From positions 29,365,501 to 29,429,500 of the forward strand of contig NC_068557.1 of the NCBI RefSeq assembly GCF_022201045.2: DNA of 64,000 nucleotides. The letters are read 5' to 3'. Of the stretch, positions 24,781 through 39,100 are shown in pieces; the first letter of the stretch is position 1, and every line of letters begins with the position of its first letter. This DNA comes from Citrus sinensis (Eukaryota; Streptophyta; Magnoliopsida; Sapindales; Rutaceae). A program made the position numbers and the translations under genes. The notes under the pieces are model-generated. The model did not search any database. It saw nothing but the letters and a program-made list of their open reading frames with translations, and was not told the origin of the DNA.

Positions 24781-25805
24781 CATTAAGAGAGGCGGCTTTA
24801 GGGTTTTAATGGTTTATTTATTTATTTTTATTTTTGGTGTTAGCTTGTTGTTTATTATCCAGGTTTAATCTGGCTTGGATTAATTTCAAGCCTTTCTAAA
24901 ACATATAATGAAGCATTTGAGTATTTGAGTAGAAGTGTAAGGAGGGTTGACTGTTGAGGTGGCGGTTATGTTTAGTTATAGGATCTGGTTATGTTGAAAC
25001 TGTTTTAAGATGGAACACACTTTCATGACCACACGATTAAAATTATAATAAATTTTTTTATTATTTATTACTTTACGTGTATGACTGTAATTTATACTGA
25101 CGTGTATGGCTGTAATTCATACTGTACCTTACAACAGCTCTAAAATAGCCATAGCCTTAACTATAATGCCAAGTCAATTCATACTTTTTAGTTTGTTTCA
25201 CTCTACATAACATTTTAAGCACTCTTTCCTTTCTTATGTGTTCAGATTTTGTTTCAAATGAAAAGTGTTGGACGAGTGAATTTAATTTACGAATTTAAAA
25301 GCTTGCAACTAATTCAGGATTTTTAGAGGAAATCAGCGAAGTAGAAAGAATGCAGTTTAAAATTGATTCAAAATTGATTCCCTTACTAACTGTCCAAAAC
25401 GGCAGAGAGAATGGCTAATGTAACTCATTCATGTTCCCGCTAAATTTTATTTTTAACTTGTCCTTCCGTGACTGATTCCAAGAAACGTAACGCATATATT
25501 GTTGCTTTGACAGCCGATGAATGTTGTTTCAGCCATTCGGTTTTAGTTTCAGTCCAAAACCCAAAATAATATATTCAGGACAGAACAAGACCATTATAAC
25601 GAACACTGGAGGTTCAAGCCTCCAAATAGAATAAACTAGATACCGGATTTACAATTTCTATTTAATTTCAGCTCGATGGACGGTTGGCAACTGATAAAAA
25701 GAGACAATATACAGAGTGCAGAACAATAAGGTTAAAAATGAAGCTCAAATAATAAGAAAAAATCATGCAAAGAATGTCTACTTCATTGTACATGTTGTGA
25801 TTGAC
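24781..25805. other. Intergenic region, no gene seen
   Basis: AT-rich sequence between the F-box pseudogene start and the 3' end of the WRAP53-like gene; no supported frame or element. Confidence 0.6.
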
Positions 25806-28800
25806 TCAAGAATCCTGGTTGAGATTTTCATGTTCAGATTGACAGTTAAACTCACACCCATTGATGCCATCAGCATTCTCCATCATTGAAGCATACAAGA
25901 AACTCCATACAGAGACACAATTTTCATCACCTACACAATATAGAAGAAAATATTGATCAGATAATCTACCGATGCAAAAAACAATCAGTTATGGATATCA
26001 TATAAAACAGGTGTTTAACGCAATGAACATATTTTAAATTCTGTGATTCTAGGACAGAATTTCTGCAATTCAATAACAAGATATGCAGCTTTTCACCAAC
26101 CCGGTTCTGCAATTCACCAAAGTATGAACTTGAAACTTCCGTAAGTCATACTTGGCTATTTCATCAATTTTGACTGTTTCAAAAATACTATCTCAATCCT
26201 ATTCTTTAATGCTTTCATATATGTAAAACCTAAGGCACCACCGAGTCCTTGTAGAGAGGAAGGGAGATGTATATAGAATGGAATACGCTATACAATCAAA
26301 TGAGAACTAAAGCACTATATAATATTGTTGTTTAGTCTGTGTGTATGTTGTTTTGTCCAAGTCACCTTTTGGACCAAAAAAAAAAAAAAAACACGATCAA
26401 GACTGACATAAGGCAATACCACTCAAATGCAAATCCTCAAAATCATCAACAGGAAATCTTCGATGTCCTGATGAAGAGGCAGCCATTGGTAGAAAAGGAT
26501 GAAATGAGAAACCATTAACAGTATCTGCAAGGTGGTAAAAATGGAAGAAAACAGATTAGCAATCGAAGAAACTGAAGACATAAGCAACTGAGAATTAAGC
26601 TATCATTAAATGAAGACATAAAGAACTGAGAATTAAGCTATCATTAAATGATAAGGTTCCAATACCTGCTGCAGCCTGAAAGCCTGATATCCACTTTCCG
26701 GTTTGCAGATCATATATATGAACTAAACCATCCTGGAACATAGAGATGTAAAACAAAAAGTCAATCAATCATTGTTGATAGCTGACACAGCCTGAAAGCC
26801 TGATATGGGCTACTCTTCTACTCCACCACAGAAAATAAATAGAAGCAAAATTTATACCTGACCACCTGTCCCAAGATGTCTGCCAGAGGGCTCAATATCA
26901 AACAATATACGCTGGTTAGTATGTTCTGATGATCTGTATAGCCTGATCCCAAGGTACATGAAAATTAGAAGATACATACAAAATTTGGGGGCACTTAAAT
27001 ATCGTCTTTTTTGATAAAATCAAAATTACACTAAGGGAAACTGTCAGCTACTTATGGAAGACAGAAGCATTCACACTAAGGAAGTGAAGGGCCAATGCCT
27101 TCTTACTCACTTGATAAATATTAAGAGATTATACCAAATCATTTTAGAGTGATTATGTTAAGGACATAAAATTATCTTGATTTACTGTCATTAATGCTTT
27201 ATGCATCCAAGTCCAATTTATATCTGCTATTGTATTGTGTGCTTCCGTTTGCACAACTTCTATAATCTATTGCAAGTTGCTTCAGTTATCCTTGAGGATG
27301 CTCTTTGGGTGGGAGGTTAAAACCGCAGCAAAAAGCATTTGGAGTGTCGGTCGCCTCACATGCACTTTCTCCTTACAGGGGTGGTTGTGCTTCATTCACA
27401 TTTGAAAGAAAAGAACTAAAAGCATATATGAGTATATAATTTTCCTATTGTAAAAGTGAAAACGATGAGGTGCTCTGTATTGTTTCACGTATTCATACAC
27501 CCTACCCCACCTTCCTCAAATTTAAATCAAACTGCATTCCAACTTTCGTGTGAGCAGGATTAGATCTTAAGGCTTTTGGCATCAGCCCTAAAAGAACTAC
27601 TGGTCAAACAAACAAGTCCAAGTGAGGTGCTTTACTAACCAGGGATATCAGTTGCAATAACAAATGAATTTCTAACTGCTTATGTTTTAAAATTCAGTTT
27701 TTAGATATTCTTAAAGTTGTGACTATTCTTCAGTTGCTTCTGTATAACCTATCCTTTTTAAAAAATAAGAACAAATACTTACTTATATACAACTTGAACA
27801 GCTTTTCGCAGATCCCAGCACAGTATGTAAGGATCCTTCAAAAAGTTCAGATATAGAGTATTGTCAATTGCAAGTATAGAAGAAAATCCATATAATCGAT
27901 ACCTAAGCATATTTAAAGTGCCTAGTTTAAGAGAAAAGGCATCAGTATTAAGCTATCCAATAGCTCATGAAAGAAAATGCCAACAAAGAGAGCAGCATGG
28001 GTGCACCCTAATAAAGATAAGACCCTTAAAGATCAATGGCAATGATTGCTTTGAATGTTGGGGAGGATCATGTTTTACTGCAGCTATATGTACTAAAATT
28101 TGGAGTAATTACAACATACGTGAAAAACTAGGTAAAGTTACTCAACCTTCTATGGAAAATTCTACCAGTCCTGGACTAAATGAAACTATCACATAAGATA
28201 AATTTCCCATTTTAAAGATCATTGCCAGACAACATCCAACTTTCCTTGGCACAACTGTGAATTTACTTAATTGCAGCATATTATCTATCGTCCTACATTG
28301 TTTATCAGTAACCAAAGTTCTCATTCTTCAAACATTTTTCATCAGTCTACTTTCAACAGGCGATTCAAGACATGAATGTAGAGTGAGAATTTATCATATA
28401 ATTCTAGTGAAAGTGTATCTAAGAGAAAATCCTATGATCAACTTGAATCCCTTCTACCCAAACCAAAAGTTAGGAAAATGGAATAAAAGAGCAGATCTTT
28501 CCTTGTTACACTGATTCTACATAACCTGCATAGAAATGATGAATTTGGGTAATACCTTTCGGCCTCCAGTGTAAAGATAATTTCCATCTCTTGAGAACTG
28601 GACCTGGAAAGTAAAAAAATCTTTCATTACTGTTAATTAGAGGGTAGTCAGAATCAAGTGTATGCAGATGAAAGCTTACTTACATGTGTAACCCCACCTT
28701 CTTGACCATGTAAAACATATAAGAGTTCCATGTTGTCTTCCCTGTAAATTGCTGAAGTCTGGCTATAGGAACCGATAGCAAGCATCCCGGTATGGGTTGG

Positions 28801-30845
28801 ACTGAAAGCAATTGCAGACATTATACCTGTATATAATATATAAAATATGGACAATACACTTAGCCACTAAGACTCGTCCAATGACCCAGCTTAGGTACAT
28901 AACCACAGAATATTACCTGCTTGGCCTTCTTTATTTCCCTTAAGTGTTGAATACTTTTCAAAATCCCTACCAGGGCGGTGTACATCAAATACTCGGACAG
29001 ATTTGTTGTATCCAGCAAATATCCTGCAAGTCAAAACAAGAATACAGCTAAACAGTAAATTTATTGGATAGTCAATTAATGAGGACCTTGGAACAATGTT
29101 TATGTTAATGAGTAATCTAGTTAAGCACAAGGTTAATACAAAGCACAGACATTACAACTGAAGAAATCAATAGTTATTGTTGCATCTCATCACAGTTCAT
29201 CTTTAAAATATTGAAAGATTGATTAAAACAGAACAGGCTTCTGCATGCTGCTTATGTCAGGGTCTAAAAAATAAAAAGTTTATGATTTAAAAAAAAAATG
29301 GAATAGTTGCTATCGAGAAAATTATGGCCTTTCAACAGAATTTTTCACTTACTTAGTACCAGTGGGATTGAATGCAACTGAAAAGGCAGCAGTGATTTCA
29401 TCTACAGCATCATAAGCCCGGTATGTGCAACGTAACTGTCAGCCCATGACCAAGTATAGTAACACATCAATCATAAATATAGCAACAAAGCAATCTACAA
29501 TATTCATGATAATCATGTGAAGACTTTGAAAATGACCATTCACCATATACAAATGGTGAGAACTATAATGCTGTCATAATGATAGAACCAGTGTAGCCTT
29601 TAGGTACTACAATGTCATTGCCTAGCTTTACAAAGAGTGCAAAAAAACCACAAATATCATTTATAGAAAGCATACAAATAGGTTGAAATAAAAAAATCAA
29701 TACCAGACCAGTAGTAGCATCCCAAAGATGAATTGGGTGGTCACGAGTGGTGGAAGCAAACACACAACTAGTTGGATCTGAAATGCCAACCAATTCTGAT
29801 GTTAATATCCACTTCAACAAATCTCATCAACAGATTCAAATCACTTCCAGCATAATCAAAAGCCCAATGTACAAAGCACACAGATGCACATTTGTGCAAA
29901 TCGTCCTTCCATGGATATAGTTAAACCACCTGAAGCAGACATGTGTGGGAACCAACAGAAGTCATAAACAGACTCTCCTTCCGTCACAACAAGGCTTGCC
30001 TCATAAGAATCTGAAGCATTAGAGTAACACCATAAGTAAAATTATAACTTGAAAATATATCACCAGAGGTGAGGCTGAACAAACTTAAGCACAACAGAGT
30101 ATATCAGCCTGAAATTAGCACAATTTCAGCTTCAATTAGACAAGATTCTCATTTCTCCCAAATATAGATCAAGAGACTGTAATATTCAAGTACTCTGTTG
30201 TCCCATTCGTGGTAGGTTTTTGAGGAACAAACTAACCTTGATCTTTAGCCAAAGAACAGGCATTAACGTCATAGCTGATTCCATTTTCTGGCCTAATTAC
30301 AAAAAAAAAAAAAAATAGTTATCCATTATAACTCAGTCAAATATAACACCATCAAAACATACAATTTGTTACGTAGTATCATTTTAGTAATAATTATCAA
30401 TTTTATTAACATTGAAAGCAAAAACTGTCCTGAATTTTTTATGAAACTGTAAGCACCTAGAGTAAAGAAAAGCTTACAATGAGAAAATGCGAAGCGTTTT
30501 GTCTTCAGAACTCGTAAGGAAACTTGAACCATCCGGCGACCTACCAAAAGTAAGCAAGTAAATAAATAAATAAATTCATTACGCAAAGTTAATAAAATAA
30601 TACAAATTAAAGAAAGCAATGAGGAAAAGCAGAAACATGTACCATTTGATGCCTTTGAGGAAATTGTTAGGGATTGAAGAGGTCCTGAACTGGTTATAGA
30701 AATGGTAGGTTCTGTGTGGAGGAACATCGAACCTAATTAAAGGCCACGTGTACTCTTGCTGGTTCTCTTGTGCAGCTTCTGTAACTTCAGTATCTGAATA
30801 TATCTGCTGCTGCTGCAGTGTTTGTTGTTCTTCTTCTTCTCCCAT
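25806..30845 (-). CDS. WRAP53: WD40-repeat protein, WRAP53/TCAB1-like (telomerase Cajal body protein 1 homologue), 430 aa
   Basis: Exons: 30845-30643, 30540-30478, 30292-30237, 30010-29930, 29777-29704, 29435-29353, 29023-28917, 28826-28684, 28603-28556, 27835-27783, 26942-26858, 26732-26666, 26524-26420, 25930-25806; every junction keeps frame. An acidic Gln/Glu-rich N-terminus leads into FDVPPHRTYHFYNQF and successive WD blades. Examples are WSPDGSSFLTSSEDKTLRIF, FASTTRDHPIHLWD, FAGYNKSVRVFDVHRPGRDF, FSRDGNYLYTGGRK with ILCWDLR, and LGTGGQDGLVHIYDL. The FDVHRPGRDF region is characteristic of WRAP53. In animals it binds the CAB box of scaRNAs and telomerase RNA and brings them to Cajal bodies; the plant role is inferred. 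The C-terminal Asn/Glu-rich tail ends at 25806. The start is the only ATG in frame before the conserved block. Confidence 0.92.
26573..26648. repeat. 38-bp tandem duplication in a WRAP53 intron
   Basis: Copies 26573-26610 and 26611-26648 (TGAAGACATAA... to ...CTATCATTAAA) differ at two bases or so. They lie in the intron just upstream (genomically left) of the 26666-26732 exon. Confidence 0.9.
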
Positions 30846-31957
30846 TCGTGTTTTGAGATTGCGATGTTAGCGCCAAAAGTCTAGGCTATGGAGGCTATGA
30901 CCGAATATACTCCTCCACCCCCACACACACCCCCTCCCCTCAAGTAAGGTTTCTATTATGACCTTTCAGTTCAGAACAATTACAGATGGTGCCTACATCT
31001 TTCACCATTTAAGATTAAGTCTTATTTTTCTTAAATTAAGGTACTGTTTGAAATTAAGGTGCTATAATTTAAAGTTACAGTGAAAAATATTGTAATTATA
31101 AAATAAAAAATAATAAAATGTAATAAATATAAATTTTAAATAATAATTTTAATAAAATTATTAAAAATATAATATATTTTTATTATACAAGTGAAAAATC
31201 ATATTAACATATATTTCAAGTTACAGCAGCTAGTCTTTACTAAATATTTTAATACTGTAACTTACCCAACCTCAATATTAAACGCACCATATGTCCTCTA
31301 AATTGCAAATATATTAACATAAGCCATATTTATTTTGTTCGTTTTTATTCAAATCACCTAGTTCACTTTCTGTGTGAAAAACATACTATTCTAATTCCCA
31401 ATGGAGAAAAAAATATTTATTTTTTTAATATATATATATATAACAAAGTATTTAATTGCCAAGGAAAAATGCTTATATTTAAAAATATCCCAAGGAAAAG
31501 AAAATAAAATCTGAAACATTTACTTCATTTTTGTAATATATTAATCAAAATGTAACCTGAAAAAAATAAACTGAAAAAATCAAAGTATAAAAGGATATTA
31601 ATAGACTGATAATATTGATGGAGAAAGGAGAGTCTCTTAAAGTTCAGTCTGGTTCAAGACAATAATTTTATATTTTTTTAATGCCAAATGACATTTCCTG
31701 TCTTATCAAGATGAATGGAACCACCAAACAGTAATCAATGAATAAACTCACATTAATTGCTTTCTTAGTTCCTCGAATAGGAGTATGATTAAAGAAACTT
31801 GAGTGATTACAACTAATTTGCTTTTCCAGGGATTGTTGATGGGACTGGCATTAGATCTTCTGAAAATGGTTATCAAATTCTGGCACTCTCAATGGTCAGT
31901 ACTCGGTCATGCCTCAAATGAGCAACCGCTCCCAGAGAGGATCATCCGCATCACTGC
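30846..31957. other. Intergenic region between WRAP53 and the FMN hydrolase gene
   Basis: A C-rich pyrimidine tract (30910-30953) sits just upstream of WRAP53. An MITE-like segment follows at about 31040-31288. The right part should be the 3' UTR of the minus-strand FMN hydrolase/riboflavin kinase gene. Confidence 0.55.
31040..31288. mobile_element. Possible MITE with GGT(A/G)C-GTTT termini
   Basis: The left end GGTACTGTTTGAAATTAAGG and the inverted right end GGTGCGTTTAATATTGAGG match at most positions, and both lead to AGTTACAG. The interior is very AT-rich and non-coding. No clear target duplication was found. Confidence 0.4.
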
Positions 31958-34900
31958 TCACTGGCCTTTTGACGAAGTGATTTTCAAATACGGGTCATCC
32001 CTGTACTTCGAGTACAAAGGCAGATCAAGTGCTCTCTCCGCAACTTTTCTGTCCTCATGAATCTTTGCTATCAAGGTCTCAAGAGATGGGAAGTTAGCCT
32101 GTTACATTCCAAGCAAATTGTTTAAAGATAGAATGGCATGGACAGGATTATGAGCTAGGGACAAAAGGTTGTAAAATGTACTGCGATCATTGTCGATGAT
32201 ACCTCAGGACGAATATAGCCAACAATAACAAGATGCAATTCCTCATCATAGAAATCTTCATCAAATTCATGAAGCAACCATGGCTCCTGCATTACAAACA
32301 GATTTAGGAATAAAAATGGTGTGGGGAAGAAGGATGGGGGAGCATGGGAGGTTTGGTGGGGGAACTTGTAAATGCTACTATCCAAGTCATGTTAAACTTA
32401 CTATAGTCTTTTCAGCATTGTCGAAATATGGATTCCAGCCAATACTCATAACCATTTTATAAACACCTCGTGTTGATAATCCAGCCCAACCAAAATAGAC
32501 CCCCGAGGGATGTTCTGAAAGGACATCTGAATAACCCTCTGTAGACAAATTAGCTGACAACACATAATCCACTTGTTAGAAATTGAAATGCAGTAAAAGA
32601 ATCAAGAGGAAAAATAGGAGAAAAGAAGAATGAAACAAAAGCAATCATAAGAGGAACCCCAAGGTCACATTAAGAGTAACTACAACTGATGTACATGAAT
32701 TAGAACTGATGGATCTATTTACAAGCTTTAGCTACATAAAGGATAATGAGAATTCGTTCCAAAAGATGTTCTAAGGTCTAGGCAATAGAAAATGAGATCT
32801 AGCTGATTCTCACACACCTGTAGGGATACCAAGTACCTTTGAGCCACGGCCAAGTCCCTTAACTACAGGACCACCGATATACCATGGTTCTGATGGTAGG
32901 GTTCCTTCTATCCCTGCATTTACCAATCAATGTTATTTACAATTTCAAGCAAAATACTGAATAGAATTTGAAACTATTTAGGGCAGGGTTTACAATCTTG
33001 AAATGGGGGTAAGCCCCACTTTTCAGGTCGCAAATCAAGTAGAGAGTTGATCACTTCATCTGCTGCTGTGTAACGATGAGTTTGCTTTGGGAGTGATGGT
33101 ACAGCTACCACTTCCATTCCAGCAGCCTTACCGGCCACTACACCTATCCTGAGAAGGCCAAAGCCTATGCAATATCAATAACTGAATTCTGTCTGTGTGT
33201 GGGTGGGTCTTAACCAGAGAAAAAGATTTTGCTGCATTTTTTATCATATTTATTTATTTTGAGAAAGCAACAAATGACTGGTATAAATTGTATGGAGTTT
33301 ACAAAACATTATCTGTCAATCAATCACAGCAAAAAGTAACATAGAAATTTAATGGTATATATGAAAACAGGAAAAAGAAAGCTTCACAGATGTCATGGAA
33401 AGTCGAGGCTGAATTGATTATGGTTTCAGACAGTAATCATTTCTCTGTGCTATCTTCTAACTTATAAATGCAACCTAACATAAGAGTCCTTGTCTTTCAA
33501 GAGAAGAGCAAATAAAAATTCCAAACTGTAGCTGCCAATCACCTGTATTGTGTTTTGCAACTTTAAAAATATAACCTATGTGTTCCTATAGCCGTGTTAG
33601 TAAGAATCCACATAACTTTTCAAGCAACAGTAGGTATGTCAACAGAATATAAGAAAGCAGCATTTCACAGTTGTTAGGCTGTAGATTCCCAAGAGCCATC
33701 TTATATTTATATCGAAGTAACAGCTAGAAATGGTATTTTCCTGTCTCTTAAGCAAACAAAAATTAAGCATGCCAGGCTAGTGAACAATCAAAAGGTTAAA
33801 TTTCATTCTTTGAAGAGCAGTAGACAGAGGCCCAATGCTTGAATAAACAAAGAAATCTGATCTTAGGACTTAAAGACTCACGTACACAGAATCTTCAATA
33901 ACCAGAGAGCTGGAAGGTTCCATATTAAGCCTTTTAGCAGCTTCCAGGAATCTTAAATAGAAAAAATAAAAATGTTAAGAGTTTGAGAAGCACATAGACA
34001 TTTTCAATTTCGATAAAAGATATACAGAAGATGGCAAGAACAAAGTATATGCTGATAAAACTCACATATCAGGTGATGGTTTTCCTGTTCTTACTTCATC
34101 ACTGCCGACAATGACAGAGAAGGATTCATTCCAGCCTGAGGACAGGAATATTATGAGCATACAAGATCATACATGACAAACAAAAAACAACATACTCATG
34201 CCTGCTGGACAACCTGATAATTATAAATGTTAGAAATAAATACATATAGAATTTCTAAGAAACCTACCATGCTGATAAGAAATTTTTGATTCTATGGTTG
34301 CCCGATGAGAGTTTGAAGCCAATGCCATAGGCACACCATGACAGCTCAAATGTTTGATCAACCGATTGGCACCTGGAAGAGCTTTAACCTTGCACAAGCT
34401 ATAAGGATCATTGTAAAAAAGACATTTAAAAAGCTTCGACAAAATAAATAAATAAATAAATTGTTAGAGCAGCAAATTAAAAGCTAACTTCACTTCCCTT
34501 CCCTATCAGTAAATCTCCGCCATTTATGAATGCGTCATTGATTATAAAATTTTCTAGACAAGCTAGATGTCTCAAACACTGCAGCTTTTGCAGAGTGTTT
34601 TTGGAAAACACTTACATTTACTTGATAGCTAAAGATTATCAATAAATCATAATAAATCATTCACCACTTATACTTGACTACAGAAGCAGTTGTGGATTAA
34701 AAGCCACAACACCTCAAATCTCAAACACACCCTTAATACTAAGGAAAGAAAAGTTTATAAAACAACTTAACAAATGATCAAGACAACAGAAAACGCTAGA
34801 AAAATCCAGGCTAAGGATTAGTTAATTACTGATCACTGAACATGGAGTAAACCTCATTGACAAATTCATGCTTGGCACAAGGCAGCCCATAATCTTCCAC

Positions 34901-35180
34901 AATAATAGCTGCCTCTTCCAAAGGCGTTTTCCCCACTATTTTATGCTTTTCTCTTCCATCCCACTCTTTCCCATACTTCACCAAAAACGTTTTCAAAACC
35001 TCACTAAACATGCCATCTGTCATCAAAATTGGAAACAAATTAACAGTAAAATAAACAAATAAATAAAACTATTATGTAATCGAATTGGAGTTGAAGGAGC
35101 AGAAACTGACCCGTGTTAAGAAGTGTACCGTCCAAATCAAGAATTACACATGACATCAACTTCTTTAAAGGTTGCGCCAT
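31958..35180 (-). CDS. FMN/FHY: Bifunctional FMN hydrolase (HAD phosphatase)/riboflavin kinase, 383 aa
   Basis: Exons: 35180-35111, 35016-34830, 34398-34268, 34135-34066, 33951-33886, 33148-32994, 32913-32818, 32553-32402, 32286-32203, 32098-31958, all in phase. The N-terminal half is a HAD hydrolase with the nucleophile motif DLDGT (Asp15, Asp17), a cap region, the motif II serine region ALASNSHRA, the lysine region (RTGKPSPDIF) and the acidic motif VIEDSVIGVVAGKAAGM. The C-terminal half is a riboflavin kinase: PWYIGGPVVKGLGRGSKVLG, then IPTANL, the ATP/Mg site, and a later GVYFGWAGL and NPYFDNAEKTIEPWLLH. The fused enzyme makes FMN from riboflavin and ATP and can hydrolyse FMN back, setting cytosolic flavin levels. 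Length is close to that of the Arabidopsis protein. No chloroplast signal is visible. Confidence 0.95.
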
Positions 35181-38100
35181 TGAAATTTTTTAGCTAATTT
35201 ACAGATTCTGATAGGAAGATAAAAATGGTGGAAGAAATCGAATTCGATATTAAATTTTAAATGTAAAGAAGCATACGAGACGTGAAAGTAGCAGAAAAAT
35301 TACAGTTAGAAAGAGAATCCAGAACTGCAATGGGTGTTGGAGCTCGTGTATTCTCGTAACGAAATTGTTGGTTCTTTTCCTTTTTTGAGTCTTTGGCTTT
35401 TATACTTGCGTCGGATTTAGAGGCCAAAGCGGATTGACGGTTTACTTAACGTGCTGTGCTTTATTTGCCCCTTTTTTCGGCCTTTTTTTTTTTGGTCCTC
35501 TAAAACAGAGCCACGTCAGGCACTCCGTTCGTGCTGGAGCGCTGGCCCTAAATCATTATCATCTTTAAAAGGACGAATATACCAGTTTCAGAAAAAGAAA
35601 AGGACGAATATACCTAATAAACAATTTATAAAAGCTTTTAAGAAATTCCATCTAACAATTGAATTTTGAATTTTAATTTCTAATATTTATTTTAGTTTAA
35701 TCTTTTTGAATTATCTTTTATTTTAAATTAAAATTAAAGCTATGTATCTTCAAAAAATAAATTAAAAATATTTCGTAACTTTTTTATTTTTCTACCATGT
35801 TAAACTTGTATAGTGGTGGTTTAAAAGATAACCGGCGAAAAAAGGACCAATAAATTAAATATATAAAACCAGGAGTATATAATGATGTCAACAAGTTCAA
35901 GAGAATTAGTTCGATGCCTATTGTATTTTGATGGGTAATAGTAACAAATTCTATGCAACTAGCTTATTGCCTAATGATAACATTTCTCGACATATATATA
36001 TTATTTGGGTAGATTTTTAAGTTAATGTTCGATAAATTTTTGAATCGTATATACCATAAATTACATGTATTTAGGCTTACATGCTAAAAATTTTATATAT
36101 TTAAACTCTCAATAAATTTGCGAGAGTGTATATCTATAGATCGTAACATTTATTTTCTTTGAAAAAGAAAATGTATGGAAACTAAGAACTGGATGCAGGA
36201 ACTGTATGCCAACAACTAGTTGGCATATTCCATTCGTTTATATGCCTTCAATACAGTTGTGACTTTTGGCAGTGGATAAATCAACCACGCATCCAATTGG
36301 GCAATAATATTGCTCAAGGAATACTTCACATTTTTCCTTTTTTCGAATATATAAAATTTCGGTCCTGATCTAGAGCAAATAAATTCAACTTCAAATTTAA
36401 TTTATGAACAAGCCCCCAGGAGTGCAGGCTTCGTTGTCCATGCTTTGTGAATTTATTAAGTAGTCAAAGTATCAGATCGTTGTTCCTTGTGAAAGACAAC
36501 GAAAATCAGATGAATAGAAGTACAATCAACGGCCTGTTTTTGGATTTACGTTACTCTCAAGCAATGCTAATCTTATTTTCGGTATTTTAATTGAAAATGC
36601 TGATACCGTACTAATAATAATAAGTAATATCATTAGTTGTATATTCTCTGTTGTCCCATTTCTTTGTTTTATATTAAGAAGAGTTGCGCCAGACTGCCAA
36701 CGATCGTAGTTATAAACAAAAGCATTTCGACATTTGTTATATTAATTTATCAATATTTATGTCGTTAATAAGCTCAAAGAATACTACTCTTGCCGATTTT
36801 AGCTGTACTATAAACATAATTAATTATAAAAAGAATTATATAAATTGTATTGTTTGATCAATCTTATTGTTAAATTATTTTAAGAATGTAAATGACCATA
36901 TTAGACAGAATGAAAATTAAGTGCATGTATAAACAAACATATAAATATATATAGTAGTATTTATTATGTATATAATAACTAGTAAATAAAAAATAATATT
37001 TGTATTTTATTATTTTATTTCATAATTGAATAAAGATAATTTTGAGTTTACGTAAAATATGCGAGGATATATATGGAGTTATAAAATTGATAGTTTTTTA
37101 TAGGGCTGGGTATCAAACCAGGTTTGAATAGATCCGATTCGATCCAAATGTCCAATATTTGATCAAATACAATTTGTGCCATTGATTGGATTTGCTTTAG
37201 ATCGGATTGGATATGAGTTAATCCAAACAATCTGATCGGATTGCACTACTTACTAAAGAGATAAATAAAATTTAAATCTAAATAATTAAATATAAAATCA
37301 GTTATACATTTCATGATTTTTATGTGAAAATTGCCAAAAAGATCTCAAATCAGAATTCAATCCAAATTAGAAATACCATCCAAATTGAACCCATCCAAAC
37401 CTGAATTCATTTGATCCCAATTCAATCATTTATGTTAGGATCGGGTTTGGGCCTAATTTTATCTCATTTTATAAAAGATTGGATACAAGTATAACTTTTT
37501 ATATCTATTGATTCGACAGGTCGAGTACAGGTATAAAACACTAATACTTGTACCCGCTCACTAAAACCATTTGAATATTGACTAGTTATTAATTTTTAAT
37601 GTTCTTGAAGTTAAAATGAACAGTTAAATCAAATAAATATTAAAGTAAAAAATTAAAACTCTAAAATGTAAACATTAGCACTTAGCACCCTAGTAGTAAA
37701 AAAAACCAGGCAATATGATATTTTCTTAGACATTTACTTGGAGATTTTAGTCACTTAATGGACTAGACGTTTACTTGACTATATAAAATCTTACCCTAAT
37801 CAGAAACAAATGACAATAGAATAATGTTCAAATTAGGATCAGTTGAAAGGAATGAAAGATGGATAAGGAAATGCCAAAGTAGATATTTTTGTTTTCAATC
37901 CAAATATTTAGTAATACATTGATTAAAATTAAATTTAATAATCATCAAATTGTAATTAATATTCACCTAAAATTGAAAATAATTTTTAAAAATATTTTAT
38001 AATAAAATTTTGCATTTTTATCTAGAGCTAAATAGTTAATATAATTTTCTTTTTAAATATTTGCAAATATTTAAAAATAAAAGGGAACATAGGAAGTAGG

Positions 38101-38727
38101 GGAAGAGGGCGCGGGTATTTCTAATTTTTATTCTTAACCTCTACCCGTTCAAGCCCTCTATAAGTAAGGGTCAATGACTGAGATGTCCTCTATCAAACGG
38201 ATATAGGTTGGGGTATTGGCATCTCCACACAATACTGTCCCGAAAATGGTTTAAGCCACTACAAACATAAAACTAAACCATTCTGCGTCATAACATGAAA
38301 ACCACACCAAACCAGTATCCTTGGCACACCTAGCGGAGATAACAAGGCGTAAGCAGAGCAACAAGAGATCATGGTTTCACCCGGCGAAATTTCTGAATCG
38401 TACGTGTATAATATATACTGATTTATCATACACATAACAGAAAGAACCAAACGGAAGGATACATAATACACAGAAAATATATGTTTAAGTTGGATAAATT
38501 TACATTTATCTACTGTGGCATAAAAAGTGCATGTGCGATGTAATTATGAAAAAAAAAAAAAAAAAACTAAAAGTACCAAGTACCAAGACCAAGTTGAATC
38601 TCAAAGTTGAGATTAGCTTCTATATATTGTGAATGGTATATCAATCAAACAGGATTTGCTTTTGGAAAAAGTCTTGGGTGCTTCGAGCACTGCTTCTTTC
38701 GTATTCCCAAATAAGTTAGTAGAACCA
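35181..38727. other. Intergenic region, no gene seen
   Basis: Long AT-rich stretch. A segment at about 37101-37560 begins TAGGGCTGGGTATC and is packed with GATCCGATT/GATCGGATT units, resembling the TAGGGCTGGG end of hAT MITEs, but its right border and target duplication are unclear. Nothing else is supported. Confidence 0.55.
37101..37560. mobile_element. Possible hAT-like MITE remnant
   Basis: Left end TAGGGCTGGGTA is like the terminus of the element at 12480-13045. The inside has repeated, inverted GATCCGATTCGATCC/GGATTGGAT motifs. A candidate right end near 37560 reads, inverted, TAGTGAGCGGGTA. Flanking octamers do not match, so the right end is doubtful. Confidence 0.35.
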
Positions 38728-39100
38728 ATATTAATTAGGAGTCAAAATTGCCATCACAAACCAAGTTGACGAAAAACTTTCCCTGGGACCGTCTATCAGT
38801 AATTCTTTAAAGTTCGAAGAAATAACAATAAGCGGATTAATCCCATTGCAACCCTGCAATCTCGAGAATTCAAGCATGCATGGGACTGCCTGATAAACTT
38901 TGTGCAATGATTTCATTGCTTTGCTTGACATAACCTATAGTTAAAACTTTGAGTTTAGGCCAAGAAACACAAACAACTGGCTGAAAATCACAGAATTTCA
39001 AATCCAATATCCTTAGCGCAAATGGTTGGACTAATTTTATCATTGACATGTGATATTGTAGGATCAATAAAATCCAGAGGAATTGATACATTTAAAAAGA
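38728..39100 (-). pseudogene. F-box/LRR (FBD-type) fragment
   Basis: Encodes LRILDLKFCDFQPVVCVSW, then KLKVLTIGYVKQSNEIIAQ and, after a frameshift near 38880, LQGCNGINPLIVISSNFKELLID. This is the same leucine-rich segment as in the neighbouring copy at 41014-41250 (EFRPIGGVSWTQFKVLSIGH). There is no F-box and no FBD; it is a truncated, frameshifted duplicate. Confidence 0.75.
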
